This document shows, piece by piece, positions 51,561 to 61,059 of a stretch of 64,000 bases of DNA. A program made the position numbers and the translations under genes. The stretch is from Dinoroseobacter sp039192165. Lineage in GTDB: Bacteria; Pseudomonadota; Alphaproteobacteria; Rhodobacterales; Rhodobacteraceae. Under the pieces are notes generated by a model that made no database searches, was not told the DNA's origin, and saw nothing but the letters and a program-made list of their open reading frames with translations. Location: contig JBCCXD010000009.1 of NCBI GenBank assembly GCA_039192165.1, positions 1 to 64,000 on the forward strand. The letters run 5' to 3'. Positions within the stretch are counted from its first letter, which is position 1. Every line of letters starts with the position of its first letter.

Positions 51561-52037
51561 TCAACCGCAGTACTTCCGTACTTCGGTATCTCTAAGTCCT
51601 GTCTCCACCAGCATGCAGCGGTTGCGCGCCTCGTAGTAGTACCCACGTGCGTACCACATCACCGCTTCGGGTTCGCTTCCGTCCGAAACCAACCACGCCC
51701 CCCGCAAATATTTGACGGCGTAGGTCAGGTTTGTTTCTGGGTCGAGAAGGTCCGTGTCGCTGCCCTGAAAACCCATCTGGCGCGCGGTCTCGGGAAGGAT
51801 TTGCATCAGCCCGTAATAAGGACCGTTGCGCGCGCTGGTACGATAATCACTCTCCCGCTGGATTACACTGTGCACCAGGCTGCGAGGTACTCTGTTTGCA
51901 TCCGCTGCTTCGTTTATCATCTTGCGGAGTTCTTCCGTCTCGCCTGGGTAAAGCGGTACTGCGCGGGTTGCTGCATCGTCCGGCGCGCCGCCACACGCGG
52001 CCAGGAACAGCATGCATATCAGGAAGGAAAATCGCAT
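51561..52037 (-). CDS. Lytic transglycosylase (SLT domain) lipoprotein
   Basis: 158 aa from the ATG at 52037; an ATG at 52061 is an alternative. A lipobox LAAC follows a short hydrophobic signal. SLT domain: VIQRESDYRTSARNG (catalytic Glu), YYGLMQILPETARQMGF, LLDPETNLTYAVKYL. It cleaves peptidoglycan glycan strands non-hydrolytically to 1,6-anhydro products. It diverges from an L,D-transpeptidase-like gene, so the pair may jointly remodel the wall. Confidence 0.9.
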   Translation of the reverse strand: MRFSFLICMLFLAACGGAPDDAATRAVPLYPGETEELRKMINEAADANRVPRSLVHSVIQRESDYRTSARNGPYYGLMQILPETARQMGFQGSDTDLLDPETNLTYAVKYLRGAWLVSDGSEPEAVMWYARGYYYEARNRCMLVETGLRDTEVRKYCG

Positions 52038-52153
52038 CAGTATTTTGTCCAAAGGGGTCATGGCAGTAACCGTGCCCAAAAGCGGCGAATACTCAATAGC
52101 CTGCGCTTCCATGCGCGGGGTTCAGCTTGCTGCGGAAATAGTCTGCGCGCCCT

Positions 52154-52174
52154 GGCCCTTGGGCCCGTTTTTTT
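52154..52174 (+). terminator. Terminator-like element upstream of the YkuD_2 gene
   Basis: GGCC-CTTG-GGCC hairpin (a stable CUUG tetraloop) followed by CGTTTTTTT on the plus strand. No plus-strand gene ends nearby, so it may attenuate the leader of the gene at 52322 or end a small RNA. The stem is only 4 bp. Confidence 0.4.
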
Positions 52175-52321
52175 AGGCGCAAATCTCCGCTGGTTTTCAA
52201 CGACGGACAACGGCTTGTGTTGTAGGACTGCAGCGGACTTCAAAACGCCTGGTGCCGCCAAGCATCTCTGGGATTTTTCTGTTATAGTTCAATTGAGGAA
52301 AACAGGCAGGAACCTCAAGCA

Positions 52322-53302
52322 ATGACCTTAAACTCGCTTCGTCGAGCCGTCGCCATTGTATCTTTGGTTGTGTTGGCGATTGCCGCCCCAAATCGCGCAT
52401 TAGCGCTTTCGTCCGCCATTCCGGCTTGGTTGCAAAAGCACGTGGGAACGGGAGAAGGTCAAATCGCGCTCCTGGTGCTCGAGCGAGCACGCGCTTTGTA
52501 CCAGGACAAGGTGCGTAGCGGCGCCGTAAACAATCCCTGCTATTTTGCGAAAGATGCGACGCGGCCAAGCACCTCACCAGATGGAAGTGCCAAAGCCCGT
52601 TTTTATGTAGTTTGCGAAGCAACCAGGACGTTCAAAGCTGTGTCATCCGGATACGGGAACGGGCGCAAACTGCAACGCGCAGACTTTTCCAACGGCCGGC
52701 AATGCGCGCGGAACTTCAGCAATGCTGAAGGGTCAAAACTCACAGCCGGCGGGTCCTATGTAACGGCAGAGACCCGTACCTCCTTCAAGGGCTACTACAA
52801 CAGATCCGGGGTTGCGACGCCGTTTCATCGGACCTTTGTGCTCTTTGATGGGGAAGGCGAAACAAGCAATGCCAGAGAAAGGGCAATCGGTGGGCACCGC
52901 GCCATGTTCCTGAAATGGCAATGTCGGCTCAAGAACCCCAAGAGCCGCTATGCCGACGAGGAAGGGTATGTACCTTTCGGCAGCCTCGTGGACTACACCT
53001 CTGGTCGCAGCAATGGCTGCACGACGTGGTCGCGGTCGGCAACCAGTGAGATCATTCCCCTTATCGAAGGGAATCCGACAACGCTCTACATTTATCCAGA
53101 GTCACGTGACATTGAGGCTGTTGCAAGCGCCGTGAAGTCCGGAGCATCTCCTGCACAAGCCGGGCTCTATTGGAACGATTCGTGTCTGAAACAAATCGGC
53201 GCTCCTAAATTCTGGCCGAAGCAGACGCTCCAACCGATTATAGATGAATGGCGGCAGTCGCTCCCAAAGCAGCCGCCACTGGAACTGCCGATCTGCCGGT
53301 AA
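52322..53302 (+). CDS. Murein L,D-transpeptidase catalytic-domain-like protein (YkuD_2)
   Basis: 326 aa. A signal peptide of about 29 residues (VSLVVLAIAAPNRALA). The middle and C-terminal parts resemble the YkuD_2 family: a long strand-rich region with CYFAKDATRPS and FYVVCEATR, a conserved His in AIGGHRAMF, and the nucleophile-type motif SNGCTTW. It would act on peptidoglycan or related periplasmic substrates. The nucleophile Cys is accompanied by five other Cys, so disulfides are possible. Confidence 0.72.
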   Translation: MTLNSLRRAVAIVSLVVLAIAAPNRALALSSAIPAWLQKHVGTGEGQIALLVLERARALYQDKVRSGAVNNPCYFAKDATRPSTSPDGSAKARFYVVCEATRTFKAVSSGYGNGRKLQRADFSNGRQCARNFSNAEGSKLTAGGSYVTAETRTSFKGYYNRSGVATPFHRTFVLFDGEGETSNARERAIGGHRAMFLKWQCRLKNPKSRYADEEGYVPFGSLVDYTSGRSNGCTTWSRSATSEIIPLIEGNPTTLYIYPESRDIEAVASAVKSGASPAQAGLYWNDSCLKQIGAPKFWPKQTLQPIIDEWRQSLPKQPPLELPICR

Positions 53303-53696
53303 ACCGGCGCAAAGCGCGCATCAAACAGCACCTAGAATGGCTGGTATTTTGGCAAATGGGACTGGCCCAGTTTCTAAACCTGACTGCGCCTATCCGATGA
53401 TTAAGATGAGTGGTTTACACCTGATCGGTATCATCTTTGCGCAACCGGATCCGAGCCTGAGATCATGTCAACCAGATTTGCCGAAATCTCAACTGTCTGG
53501 CTTGATACCTAAAACTGCGCGACGTCCTCCCCGCGACCCAATTTGGAGTTTGCCCAGCGGCTCTGAAGCAGGCGAAGCCCTCGGACACAGGTAAGATGGA
53601 TTGTACGGGTGTACCGCAAATCGTTCTTATTAAAAGGATACACGTTGGCGCGCGACCGGAGCGTCCAGACGAAACGAATACTGCGCTGAATGCATC
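53303..53696. other. 394-bp region without a recognisable gene
   Basis: It lies between the convergent YkuD_2 gene and the OmpA-cluster membrane protein gene. No open frame shows family features, and I see no clear terminator for either gene. Confidence 0.5.
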
Positions 53697-54026
53697 TTAA
53701 CCGGCCTGATTGATCCGCTCCACATAGGCGCGCAGTTCGGCGGACTCTGCGCGTGCCTCCCGCAGTCCATCCATCGCTGCGGCAAGTTCCGCCTCTTTCT
53801 GGGTAAGCAGGTTCGACAGGTCCCGCTCGCGGTTCTCCGCATAGGTGATAGCCTTGTCGCGGGTTTCCTCGGCTTCGTGGAGCTGATGCGCCATCTGCTC
53901 CAGATCGCTCATGTCGTCCTTGGTGACATGGGTAAACCGTGTCACCACCCAATTTGCCACCCATCCCAGTGCAAATGCCGCGAACAGGATGACCGCGGTC
54001 GCCAGCACAATCTCAGTTCTGTTCAT
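53697..54026 (-). CDS. Membrane-anchored coiled-coil protein
   Basis: 109 aa from the ATG at 54026. One membrane helix near residues 5-25 (IVLATAVILFAAFALGWVAN), then a long charged helix with heptad-like spacing (EQMAHQLHEAEETRDK...LTQKEAELAAAM) likely to form a coiled coil in the cytoplasm or periplasm. It overlaps the upstream OmpA-family gene by 14 bp, and the same pair occurs in related genomes. Role unknown. Confidence 0.8.
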   Translation of the reverse strand: MNRTEIVLATAVILFAAFALGWVANWVVTRFTHVTKDDMSDLEQMAHQLHEAEETRDKAITYAENRERDLSNLLTQKEAELAAAMDGLREARAESAELRAYVERINQAG

Positions 54027-55950
54027 TGCCCTCTCCCTGCGTCTCCTCCGACGCGGCCTCCGCAGTCGCTGGCGGGGTGTCTGCCGTCTCCCCTGAAGCT
54101 TCTGGCGTCTGCCCGCGGTCCACGCCCTGATTAACGGGCGGTGTGGGTCGTGTGAACTCGATACGCCGGTTCGCTTCACGCCCCTCATCGCTGTCGTTCT
54201 CCGCAATTGGTAACGCTTCGCCATAGCCGCGTGCTACGAGGTTGGCGGTCGACAGACGCTCTCCGGCAAGGGCTGCGAGGACAGCGTCGGCGCGTTCCTG
54301 ACTAAGTTCAAGGTTCATCACTTCCCGGCCCTGACTGTCTGTGTGGCCCGCTATTTCCATTGGGACATGTCCGCACTCGGCCAGAACATCAGCGATGTCA
54401 TCAATGACATTAAATGCGTCTGCGGCCAGCCGCGCAGAACCCGGATCGAACAGAATTTTGCGCCCGGCCTTGGCCTCCTCTACGCGCGCGAAGCACTCCT
54501 CTTCTGTCGGGATGGCAGTGATCGGGTCGAGCACCGGATCATACCGTACATCGAGTCTGATATCTGCTTCGGTGCCAAGGCGCTCCGACAAGAGCTGCGC
54601 AACCTGCGCCGGGCCGCCTTCAGACCCAGTGCGGCCGGATACCCGCACAAATCCAGCGGTTACTGTGGCCGAGCCGTTGTTGAGATGCCCGAGCCCCTCC
54701 AATGCGGCGAGAACCCGTACCGACCATCCCTCGGGGGCGCCGTCGGTCAGTTCGGTTGCGTCGTAGACGTTGTCGCCTCCGAAAAGCGCGCGCGCCATGG
54801 TCGTGGTCACTTCCTGGCGTGTGGCATCGGCCAGATGGCCGCGCAACTGCGCCAAACCTTCAGGGCTGAGTGTTGCGGTAAAGCGCACCGCTTCCGGGTT
54901 GAACATCCCGGGGCGCTCCTCTTCAGGTTCCGGCAAAACCGCATAGAGCGAGAACGGCTCCGGCAAATTGCCTTCCAGATCGGTAACCACGCGCGCAAAG
55001 AGCGGCTGTGCGACCGTGTCCGGTGCAACGAGTGTCACATCTGCATCGGTCATTGTGACGGAGCCACCGCCAAGGCTGGCAACGGCACGAATTCCGGCGC
55101 TTGCGGCCTCGGCCCATCTGGGGGAGGGCGCCCCGAGTGCCAGTACACAGGACGTGCCCGGTGCAAGGCCGGCTTCTTCGGCAGCCGCAAGAATGCGCCC
55201 GCGATCCCGCGCGGTCTCTGCAGCGCATCCTTCGAAGCGCGTCCCGTTTTCATCCTTTGAAAAGCGCAGCGTAAAGGGCGTCAGAACCGGGCGCGGGGCG
55301 GCGATTTCCAGTGTAACGACGACGCCTGCAGGAGCCGTGCGCCGCAGGCGCGTTTCGATCCTATCGCGCTCTTCGATGCTGTCAGTAATTGCCGCAACAT
55401 GTACCTTTCCGGCGCTTACGCTGATCTTGGCACGTGGCAGAAGTTCCGCGGCATCGAGCCCGTAGTCCAGTGCCCCAATCCAGCGCGCAGGAATAGTGTG
55501 ATCGGCAGTTTCCACCATGTCAACCACGCGGCCAAATTCTGAAAGTCGTTTCACGACAGCTGCGCGCTCTGTCGCAGCGGGCACCAGCCCAATCAGCGAT
55601 ACGCCGTCTTCGTTGCGCAAAAGCTCCAAGGAAAACTCAGGTGGGGCCAATTGCTCAGCCTCCTTCACCACCAGCGCGTCAACGATACGGTCCGGAGCAA
55701 TCGCCCGGCTGGCGGCGGTGATTGCCGCGAAACGGGAGGCTTCATCGGGCGCGGTTCCGGAGATCGTGACTTGCAATCCATTTCCATCGGCAAACGCAAA
55801 CGCGGTCAGGCCTTCGGAGTCCAGAGCCTCTCCGACCGCAGCGACTGAGCGACTCTCAAGTATGTCGGTCAGAAACGTACTGGTCACCAGCGCTCCGCCT
55901 GCGGCGAGGCTAAAGGCGAGTGAGGTCACAACGATCTGGCGAGAGGGCAT
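54013..55950 (-). CDS. OmpA-family protein with extended periplasmic region
   Basis: 645 aa. N-terminal hydrophobic segment (residues 6-29) acts as signal or anchor. Residues 45-440 contain repeated strand-helix units (for instance LQVTISGTAPDEASR and VSLIGLVPAATERAA) that look BON-like. The C-terminal OmpA domain (about 500-610) binds peptidoglycan: ILFDPGSARL, EIAGHTDSQGREVMNLELSQ and RGYGEALPIAEN. A Pro/Glu/Thr-rich tail follows. It ties the envelope to the murein; the repeats' ligand is unknown. Confidence 0.88.
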   Translation of the reverse strand: MPSRQIVVTSLAFSLAAGGALVTSTFLTDILESRSVAAVGEALDSEGLTAFAFADGNGLQVTISGTAPDEASRFAAITAASRAIAPDRIVDALVVKEAEQLAPPEFSLELLRNEDGVSLIGLVPAATERAAVVKRLSEFGRVVDMVETADHTIPARWIGALDYGLDAAELLPRAKISVSAGKVHVAAITDSIEERDRIETRLRRTAPAGVVVTLEIAAPRPVLTPFTLRFSKDENGTRFEGCAAETARDRGRILAAAEEAGLAPGTSCVLALGAPSPRWAEAASAGIRAVASLGGGSVTMTDADVTLVAPDTVAQPLFARVVTDLEGNLPEPFSLYAVLPEPEEERPGMFNPEAVRFTATLSPEGLAQLRGHLADATRQEVTTTMARALFGGDNVYDATELTDGAPEGWSVRVLAALEGLGHLNNGSATVTAGFVRVSGRTGSEGGPAQVAQLLSERLGTEADIRLDVRYDPVLDPITAIPTEEECFARVEEAKAGRKILFDPGSARLAADAFNVIDDIADVLAECGHVPMEIAGHTDSQGREVMNLELSQERADAVLAALAGERLSTANLVARGYGEALPIAENDSDEGREANRRIEFTRPTPPVNQGVDRGQTPEASGETADTPPATAEAASEETQGEGNEQN

Positions 55951-56015
55951 CCAGGGCGCTTTCTTCGTTTTGGGGCGTGTTCTTTTGTCCTACAAAAGCG
56001 CGGCCTGGGGTGCAA

Positions 56016-56981
56016 TCATGCCGCCACGGCGCCAGCCAGAAACAGCGCAAAGATCAGTCCCGCATCCCGGTTCGAGCGAAAGAGCCGCATACAGTTCTCC
56101 GGATCGTCAGGGTCCAACTGCCGAAGCTGCCAGGCCAGATGCCAGCCCAGAGCCCACGCACCACCGAGCCCAAGCGCCAGAGAGAGTACGCTTGCGCTTG
56201 TGACCAAGGCTGACATAGCGGCAGCGCCCAGCAGGGCGACCGTCGAGATCAGAAACCCCGAGAGCCATTTACGGGAGTTCTTACCAAAAAGCCGAGCGGT
56301 TGATTTCACGCCAATAAGGGCGTCGTCTTCGGTGTCCTGATGTGCGTAGATCGTGTCATAGAACAGTGTCCAGGCGATCCCACCTGCGTAGAGAATAACC
56401 GCGGGCCAGCCCAGCGTTCCAGCTTCCGCTGTCCAGGCCAGCAAGGCACCCCAGTTGAAGGCAAGTCCCAGAAACACCTGAGGCCACCAGGTGAAGCGTT
56501 TGGCAAAAGGGTAGATGCACACCAGCGCCAGCGATCCGATCCCGAGCAGGATTGCGTTCAGGTTGAAGGTCAACAGGATCCCAAAGGCCAGCAGGGACTG
56601 GAGCACCATCCAAACCAAGGCCGCTTTGACCGAGACCTGACCAGACGGGATCGGACGGGAGCGTGTGCGCGCGACCTTCGCGTCAAACTCCCTGTCCGTA
56701 ATGTCGTTCCACGTGCAGCCCGCGCCGCGCATCAGGAAGGCTCCGATTGCGCAGCCGACAAGAATCCAAATTGTCTTGAAGTCAAAGCCTGTGCCCGAGG
56801 CAGCCGCCAAAAGAGCGCCCCACCAGCAGGGCAGCAACAACAGCCAGGTCCCGATGGGCCGGTCCGCCCGGCTCAGCCGAAGATACGGACGGCTCCAGGC
56901 CGGTGCGCCGGTGTCCACCCAGTTGCCTTTGACGGCATCGGCGACGGTTCCGGTCGCTGGCGTTTGCGCGTCGTTGCTCAT
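56016..56981 (-). CDS. ubiA: 4-hydroxybenzoate polyprenyltransferase
   Basis: 321 aa from the ATG at 56981. About eight to nine membrane helices. The two Asp-rich motifs that bind the prenyl diphosphate through Mg are NDITDREFDAKVARTRSRP and DTIYAHQDTEDD. It attaches the polyprenyl tail to 4-hydroxybenzoate, the second step of ubiquinone synthesis. The start codon is only 13 bp from that of the divergent rsmE. Confidence 0.94.
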   Translation of the reverse strand: MSNDAQTPATGTVADAVKGNWVDTGAPAWSRPYLRLSRADRPIGTWLLLLPCWWGALLAAASGTGFDFKTIWILVGCAIGAFLMRGAGCTWNDITDREFDAKVARTRSRPIPSGQVSVKAALVWMVLQSLLAFGILLTFNLNAILLGIGSLALVCIYPFAKRFTWWPQVFLGLAFNWGALLAWTAEAGTLGWPAVILYAGGIAWTLFYDTIYAHQDTEDDALIGVKSTARLFGKNSRKWLSGFLISTVALLGAAAMSALVTSASVLSLALGLGGAWALGWHLAWQLRQLDPDDPENCMRLFRSNRDAGLIFALFLAGAVAA

Positions 56982-56994
56982 AAGGTCCGGTCCC

Positions 56995-57729
56995 ATGTCG
57001 GCAGGTGAGATCAGGCTCTATGTAGACGAAGCGCTGGGGGCGGGGCAAACCGTTACCCTTTCGCGAGATCATGCGCATTATCTTGGAAACGTCATGCGAC
57101 GCCATGCGGGCGACCATGTGACACTGTTCAACGGGCGCGACGGCGCGTTTGCGGCGCAGATCGCGCATCTGTCAAAACGCGGCGGAACCCTGACGGTTGG
57201 GGTTCAGACCGCACCGCAAAAATATCCACCAGATCTTTGGATGCTCTTTGCACCGATCAAGAAAACCCGCACTGATTTCATCGTCGAAAAGGCTGCCGAG
57301 ATGGGTGCATCGCGCATTTGCCCGGTTCAGACCGAATACACGAATTCCGAGCGTATCCGTCAGGACCGGCTTCAAGCCCATGCGGTCGAAGCGGCCGAGC
57401 AATGCGGCGGCACCTTCGTGCCAGAAGTAGCCGTCTTGCAGAAACTTGACGCGGTTCTGTCGAGCTGGCCCACCGGGCGACGGTTGATGTTCTGTGATGA
57501 AACGCTGGCCGAGGATCCGTCGACTGCCCGGGCGCTGAACGCTGCAACGCGCGACACGCCCTGGGCGATCCTCATAGGTCCCGAGGGTGGGTTCTCGGAG
57601 GCAGAGCGCACACGGCTACGCGGCATGTCGCAGGCTGTTTCAGTGCAGCTCGGGCCGCGCGTGCTGCGCGCGGATACAGCCGCGGTGGCAGCGCTTGCGC
57701 TCTGGCAGTCGCAGTTGGGGGATTGGTAG
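56995..57729 (+). CDS. rsmE: 16S rRNA (uracil1498-N3)-methyltransferase
   Basis: 244 aa. SPOUT-fold methyltransferase that uses SAM to methylate U1498 in the decoding site. N-terminal PUA-like part HAHYLGNVMRRHAGDHVTLFNG, then IKKTRTDFIVEKAAEMGASRI, AAEQCGGTFVPEV, and the SAM knot ILIGPEGGFSEAER and LGPRVLRADTAA. Normal family length. Confidence 0.95.
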   Translation: MSAGEIRLYVDEALGAGQTVTLSRDHAHYLGNVMRRHAGDHVTLFNGRDGAFAAQIAHLSKRGGTLTVGVQTAPQKYPPDLWMLFAPIKKTRTDFIVEKAAEMGASRICPVQTEYTNSERIRQDRLQAHAVEAAEQCGGTFVPEVAVLQKLDAVLSSWPTGRRLMFCDETLAEDPSTARALNAATRDTPWAILIGPEGGFSEAERTRLRGMSQAVSVQLGPRVLRADTAAVAALALWQSQLGDW

Positions 57730-57822
57730 GTCGGTTTTTTAAAGACTGAAAATCTCCGCTTTTCGAAGTGCTGTGTTTTGTACAAGACTCTGGCCTGACC
57801 TCGATTGCTAAATGGACACTGC

Positions 57823-58371
57823 ATGGCCTTTCTCAGACCCGAAGCTGTGGCACAGATCCTGCGTTGGCGTGAAGCGCTCGGCGCGCTGTTTGCGATTGCG
57901 ATAGGGCTATGGATGCTGCGCGATCCTGGATCGGTGGTGCGCGGAGTTGGGGTTGTTGTGGCGCTGGTGGGCGCTGGGCTATTTGTGAATGCGCTCCGGC
58001 GGCTCCGTTTTGCTACGGCTGACGATGCACCGGGTGTCGTCGTGCTGGACGAGGGACAAGTCAGCTATTTGGGGCCAGTTACAGGGGGCGCCATTGCGCT
58101 CCGGGATCTTGCGGTATTGCGCCTGCGTTCGGGCAAAAGCAGGAAAATCTGGTTCCTGATCGACACGCAGGGCAACGCACTTGCCATTCCCCATGGTGCG
58201 AAAGGGGAGGCCGCGCTCTTCGATGCGTTCGCCGCGCTGCCGGGCATGGACATGACGGATTTGTTGGCGAAACTGGAGGCCAAAGGCGATGCGTCCGTCG
58301 TTGTGTGGCAACGCACAGGCGCTTCGACAGGCCCGCGCTTGACTTCCCCGTCGTCGCAGGACAGTTCGTGA
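57823..58371 (+). CDS. Small membrane protein of unknown function beside gshA
   Basis: 182 aa from the ATG at 57823. Two hydrophobic segments near residues 20-37 and 43-60, then a beta-rich soluble part (GVVVLDEGQVSYLGPVTGGA, a PH-like or YdbT-like feel) and a Ser/Thr-rich tail. No known family identified. It stands 32 bp before gshA, an arrangement I would expect to be conserved among relatives. Confidence 0.7.
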   Translation: MAFLRPEAVAQILRWREALGALFAIAIGLWMLRDPGSVVRGVGVVVALVGAGLFVNALRRLRFATADDAPGVVVLDEGQVSYLGPVTGGAIALRDLAVLRLRSGKSRKIWFLIDTQGNALAIPHGAKGEAALFDAFAALPGMDMTDLLAKLEAKGDASVVVWQRTGASTGPRLTSPSSQDSS

Positions 58372-58403
58372 CACCATCACGGCGAATTGGAGCTTAAGTC
58401 CCG

Positions 58404-59774
58404 ATGTCTATCCCCCAGTCAGGAGGTGGTCCGATTGAGGATCACGCCCAGCTCGCCGCCTATCTCGCCGATGGCTGCAAACCACGCGATGCGTGGCGTA
58501 TCGGGACGGAGCATGAGAAGTTCGGCTATTGCAAAGACACACTCAAGCCTCTGCCCTATAGCGGAAATAGATCGATAAAAGCGATGCTCGAAGGGCTTCG
58601 GGACGGGTTTAACTGGTCCCCCGTCCTCGAAGGTGAAAACATCATCGGTTTAGAGAAAGACGGGGCGAATGTCTCGCTAGAACCCGGCGGCCAGCTGGAG
58701 CTTTCCGGCGCGCCGCTCGAGACCATCCACGAGACCTGCGATGAAGTGAACGCGCATCTGCGCGAGGTACAGACAGTCGCAGAAAAGATCGGGGCTGGCT
58801 TCATTGGTCTTGGGGCTGCGCCCATCTGGCGGCATGAAGATATGCCCGTGATGCCCAAAGGCCGTTACCGGTTGATGACCGACTACATGGACCGTGTGGG
58901 CAGCATGGGGAAAACCATGATGTACCGGACCTGTACGGTGCAGGTGAACCTTGATTTCGCTTCCGAGGCGGACATGGTTCAGAAGTTGCGTGTTGCGTTG
59001 GCGCTTCAACCTGTCGCGACTGCGCTTTTTGCAAACTCACCTTTTCTGAACGGCAAGCCGAATGGTCAAAAGAGCTGGCGGTCACGGGTCTGGCGCGATC
59101 TTGATGCAGACCGCACAGGTATGCTGCCTTTTGTGTTTGAGGACGGGTTTGGCTTCGAGGCATGGACCGACTACGCGCTCGATGTTCCGATGTATTTTGT
59201 CTACCGCAACGGCACATACATCGACGCGCTTGGTCAATCTTTTCGCGATTTTTTGGAGGGCAAACTCCCGGCCTTGCCTGGGGAGGTGCCCACCCTGAGC
59301 GACTGGGCAGATCACCTTACAACGATCTTTCCTGAGGCGCGGATCAAGAAATTCATCGAAATGCGCGGTGCCGATGGTGGACCCTGGCGCAGGTTGTGTG
59401 CTTTGCCTGCATTTTGGGTGGGGCTGACCTATGACCAAAATGCGCTTGATGCAGCTTGGGACCTTGTGAAGGGGTGGGATGCCGAAACGCGTGAGGCATT
59501 GCGTGTGGCTGCCGCGGCTGAAGGGCTCCAGGCAGATGTAAACGGTGTCCGGATGCAGGAGCTCGCGGCGCAGGTCGTTGAGATCGCCGAGGCTGGCCTG
59601 GCGGCCCGGGCGCGCCCGGGCGCGGGCGGAATGATCCCGGATGAGACACACTTCCTGAACGCCTTAAAGGACAGCCTTTCCTCCGGGCGCGTGCCGGCGG
59701 ACGAGCTTTTGTCACGCTATCATGGGGACTGGGACGCGGATCTTTCCCGAATTTACGCGGATTACAGCTACTAG
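58404..59774 (+). CDS. gshA: Glutamate--cysteine ligase
   Basis: 456 aa, the plant/alphaproteobacterial type. It forms gamma-glutamylcysteine, the first step of glutathione synthesis. Motifs: WRIGTEHEKFGYC, SLEPGGQLELSGAPLETIH, MPKGRYRLMTDYM, MYRTCTVQVNLDF and FLNGKPNGQKSWRSRVWRD. Ends with a stop that overlaps the stop of the convergent DUF805 gene (59771-59774). Confidence 0.95.
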   Translation: MSIPQSGGGPIEDHAQLAAYLADGCKPRDAWRIGTEHEKFGYCKDTLKPLPYSGNRSIKAMLEGLRDGFNWSPVLEGENIIGLEKDGANVSLEPGGQLELSGAPLETIHETCDEVNAHLREVQTVAEKIGAGFIGLGAAPIWRHEDMPVMPKGRYRLMTDYMDRVGSMGKTMMYRTCTVQVNLDFASEADMVQKLRVALALQPVATALFANSPFLNGKPNGQKSWRSRVWRDLDADRTGMLPFVFEDGFGFEAWTDYALDVPMYFVYRNGTYIDALGQSFRDFLEGKLPALPGEVPTLSDWADHLTTIFPEARIKKFIEMRGADGGPWRRLCALPAFWVGLTYDQNALDAAWDLVKGWDAETREALRVAAAAEGLQADVNGVRMQELAAQVVEIAEAGLAARARPGAGGMIPDETHFLNALKDSLSSGRVPADELLSRYHGDWDADLSRIYADYSY

Positions 59775-60280
59775 GCGCTGAGGCTCGGGTTCTTGTTCAA
59801 CCCGGCGATACGCGCAGTATAGAGCGCGTGCACATCGGGGCTGTTGCTGCGGCTTTCGACCGGAACCGGCACTGGTTGCGATGCTTGAGGGGCATGCGTG
59901 ACCGACCCTGCCACATCGTAGCGATTAAGTGCAGCGTCGCTCGGTTGGATCAAAAGAACGAAAAGCGCGAGAGCGCCGAAAACCGGAACGGCAGTGATCA
60001 GCAGCCACCAGGCGCTCCGTCCAGAGTCGTGGAGGCGACGCACGATCAAAGACAGTCCAGGCAACTGCGTGAGGATAAACGCGCCGACCAGAACACCGGT
60101 GTTGCCCTCGATCAATGGCATGATCTGAGCCAGCCCTGCTTCGTAGTACAGCCAATAGGCAAGCGCACCGGCCAGTACGACCTGAAAGACGTAGAACGAC
60201 CAGAACTCGCGCGGAGTGGCGCGCCCACGGAACGTCAGTATCTTGGCATAGGCCGATGCAATTGCACTCGCGATACTCAT
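59771..60280 (-). CDS. DUF805 membrane protein
   Basis: 169 aa. Three to four hydrophobic segments and the DUF805 pattern: FRGRATPREFWSFYVF at the N-terminus and LTQLPGLSLIVRRLHDSGRSAWW in the middle. Function unknown. A cytoplasmic tail of about 50 residues is Pro/Ser-rich. It is convergent with gshA. Confidence 0.9.
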   Translation of the reverse strand: MSIASAIASAYAKILTFRGRATPREFWSFYVFQVVLAGALAYWLYYEAGLAQIMPLIEGNTGVLVGAFILTQLPGLSLIVRRLHDSGRSAWWLLITAVPVFGALALFVLLIQPSDAALNRYDVAGSVTHAPQASQPVPVPVESRSNSPDVHALYTARIAGLNKNPSLSA

Positions 60281-60450
60281 ACGGTCCTCCGTTTCATTGG
60301 CACTAGGCCACTGTGGTTAACCGTAAGGAGACCCCCGAAATGTGGTGCGACTAGGGCGTCTTCACCGCGTTTCAGAGGTTAAATTTGCTAGAATCGACCG
60401 AAAATATGACAAGTGTTTCCTTGTCGTGCGCAATCCGCGGTGGCTTTTGG

Positions 60451-61059
60451 TTATTTCCGACCAATTCTTGGTTCCGAGCCATTGAGTAGACGCTCGATGT
60501 TTGGCTTGTGTCGAATCCACACCAGCACGCCAAGAAATGCCGCCAGTACAAACATCTCTCCAAACCCTAAAAACAAAGCCCAGAATGGAGAAAGAGCTGC
60601 CGCTACCAGCGCTGCCAGGGAAGAGATGCGGAACAGTCCTGCGGTCGCAAGCCAAGTCGCGCAAGCAGCCAGGCCAACGGGCCAGGCCAGTGCCAGCAAG
60701 GTTCCAAGAAATGTCGCGACACCTTTGCCACCTTTGAAACCCAAGTACACCGGAAAGCAATGGCCCAGAAACGCAGCAGCTCCGGACAATTGCGCGGCAT
60801 CCTCTCCGACAAAGGCCCGGGCCAGAAGAACGGCGGCAGCGCCCTTGCCGGCGTCGAGGATCAGGGTCGCGGCAGCGGCAACTTTGTTGCCAGTGCGCAA
60901 AACGTTTGTTGCACCTATATTGCCTGATCCGATCTGCCGCAGATCGCCAAGTCCCAGCGATTTTGCGATCACAATGCCAAAAGGAACGGCCCCAAGAAGA
61001 TAGGCGAGTACGGCGACGAGCGCGAGCATGCCCGGGGCGGTGACCAGCTCAGGCATCAA
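60451..61059 (-). CDS. plsY: Acyl-phosphate:glycerol-3-phosphate acyltransferase
   Basis: 202 aa with about five to six helices. It transfers the acyl chain from acyl-phosphate to glycerol-3-phosphate, starting phospholipid synthesis. Motif 1 is SGNIGATNVLRTGNK, motif 2 is GHCFPVYLGFKGGKGVATFLG, and a third loop contains SSLAALVAA. The start overlaps the PyrC-like stop by 4 bp, so it is the last gene of the pyrB operon. Confidence 0.95.
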   Translation of the reverse strand: MMPELVTAPGMLALVAVLAYLLGAVPFGIVIAKSLGLGDLRQIGSGNIGATNVLRTGNKVAAAATLILDAGKGAAAVLLARAFVGEDAAQLSGAAAFLGHCFPVYLGFKGGKGVATFLGTLLALAWPVGLAACATWLATAGLFRISSLAALVAAALSPFWALFLGFGEMFVLAAFLGVLVWIRHKPNIERLLNGSEPRIGRK

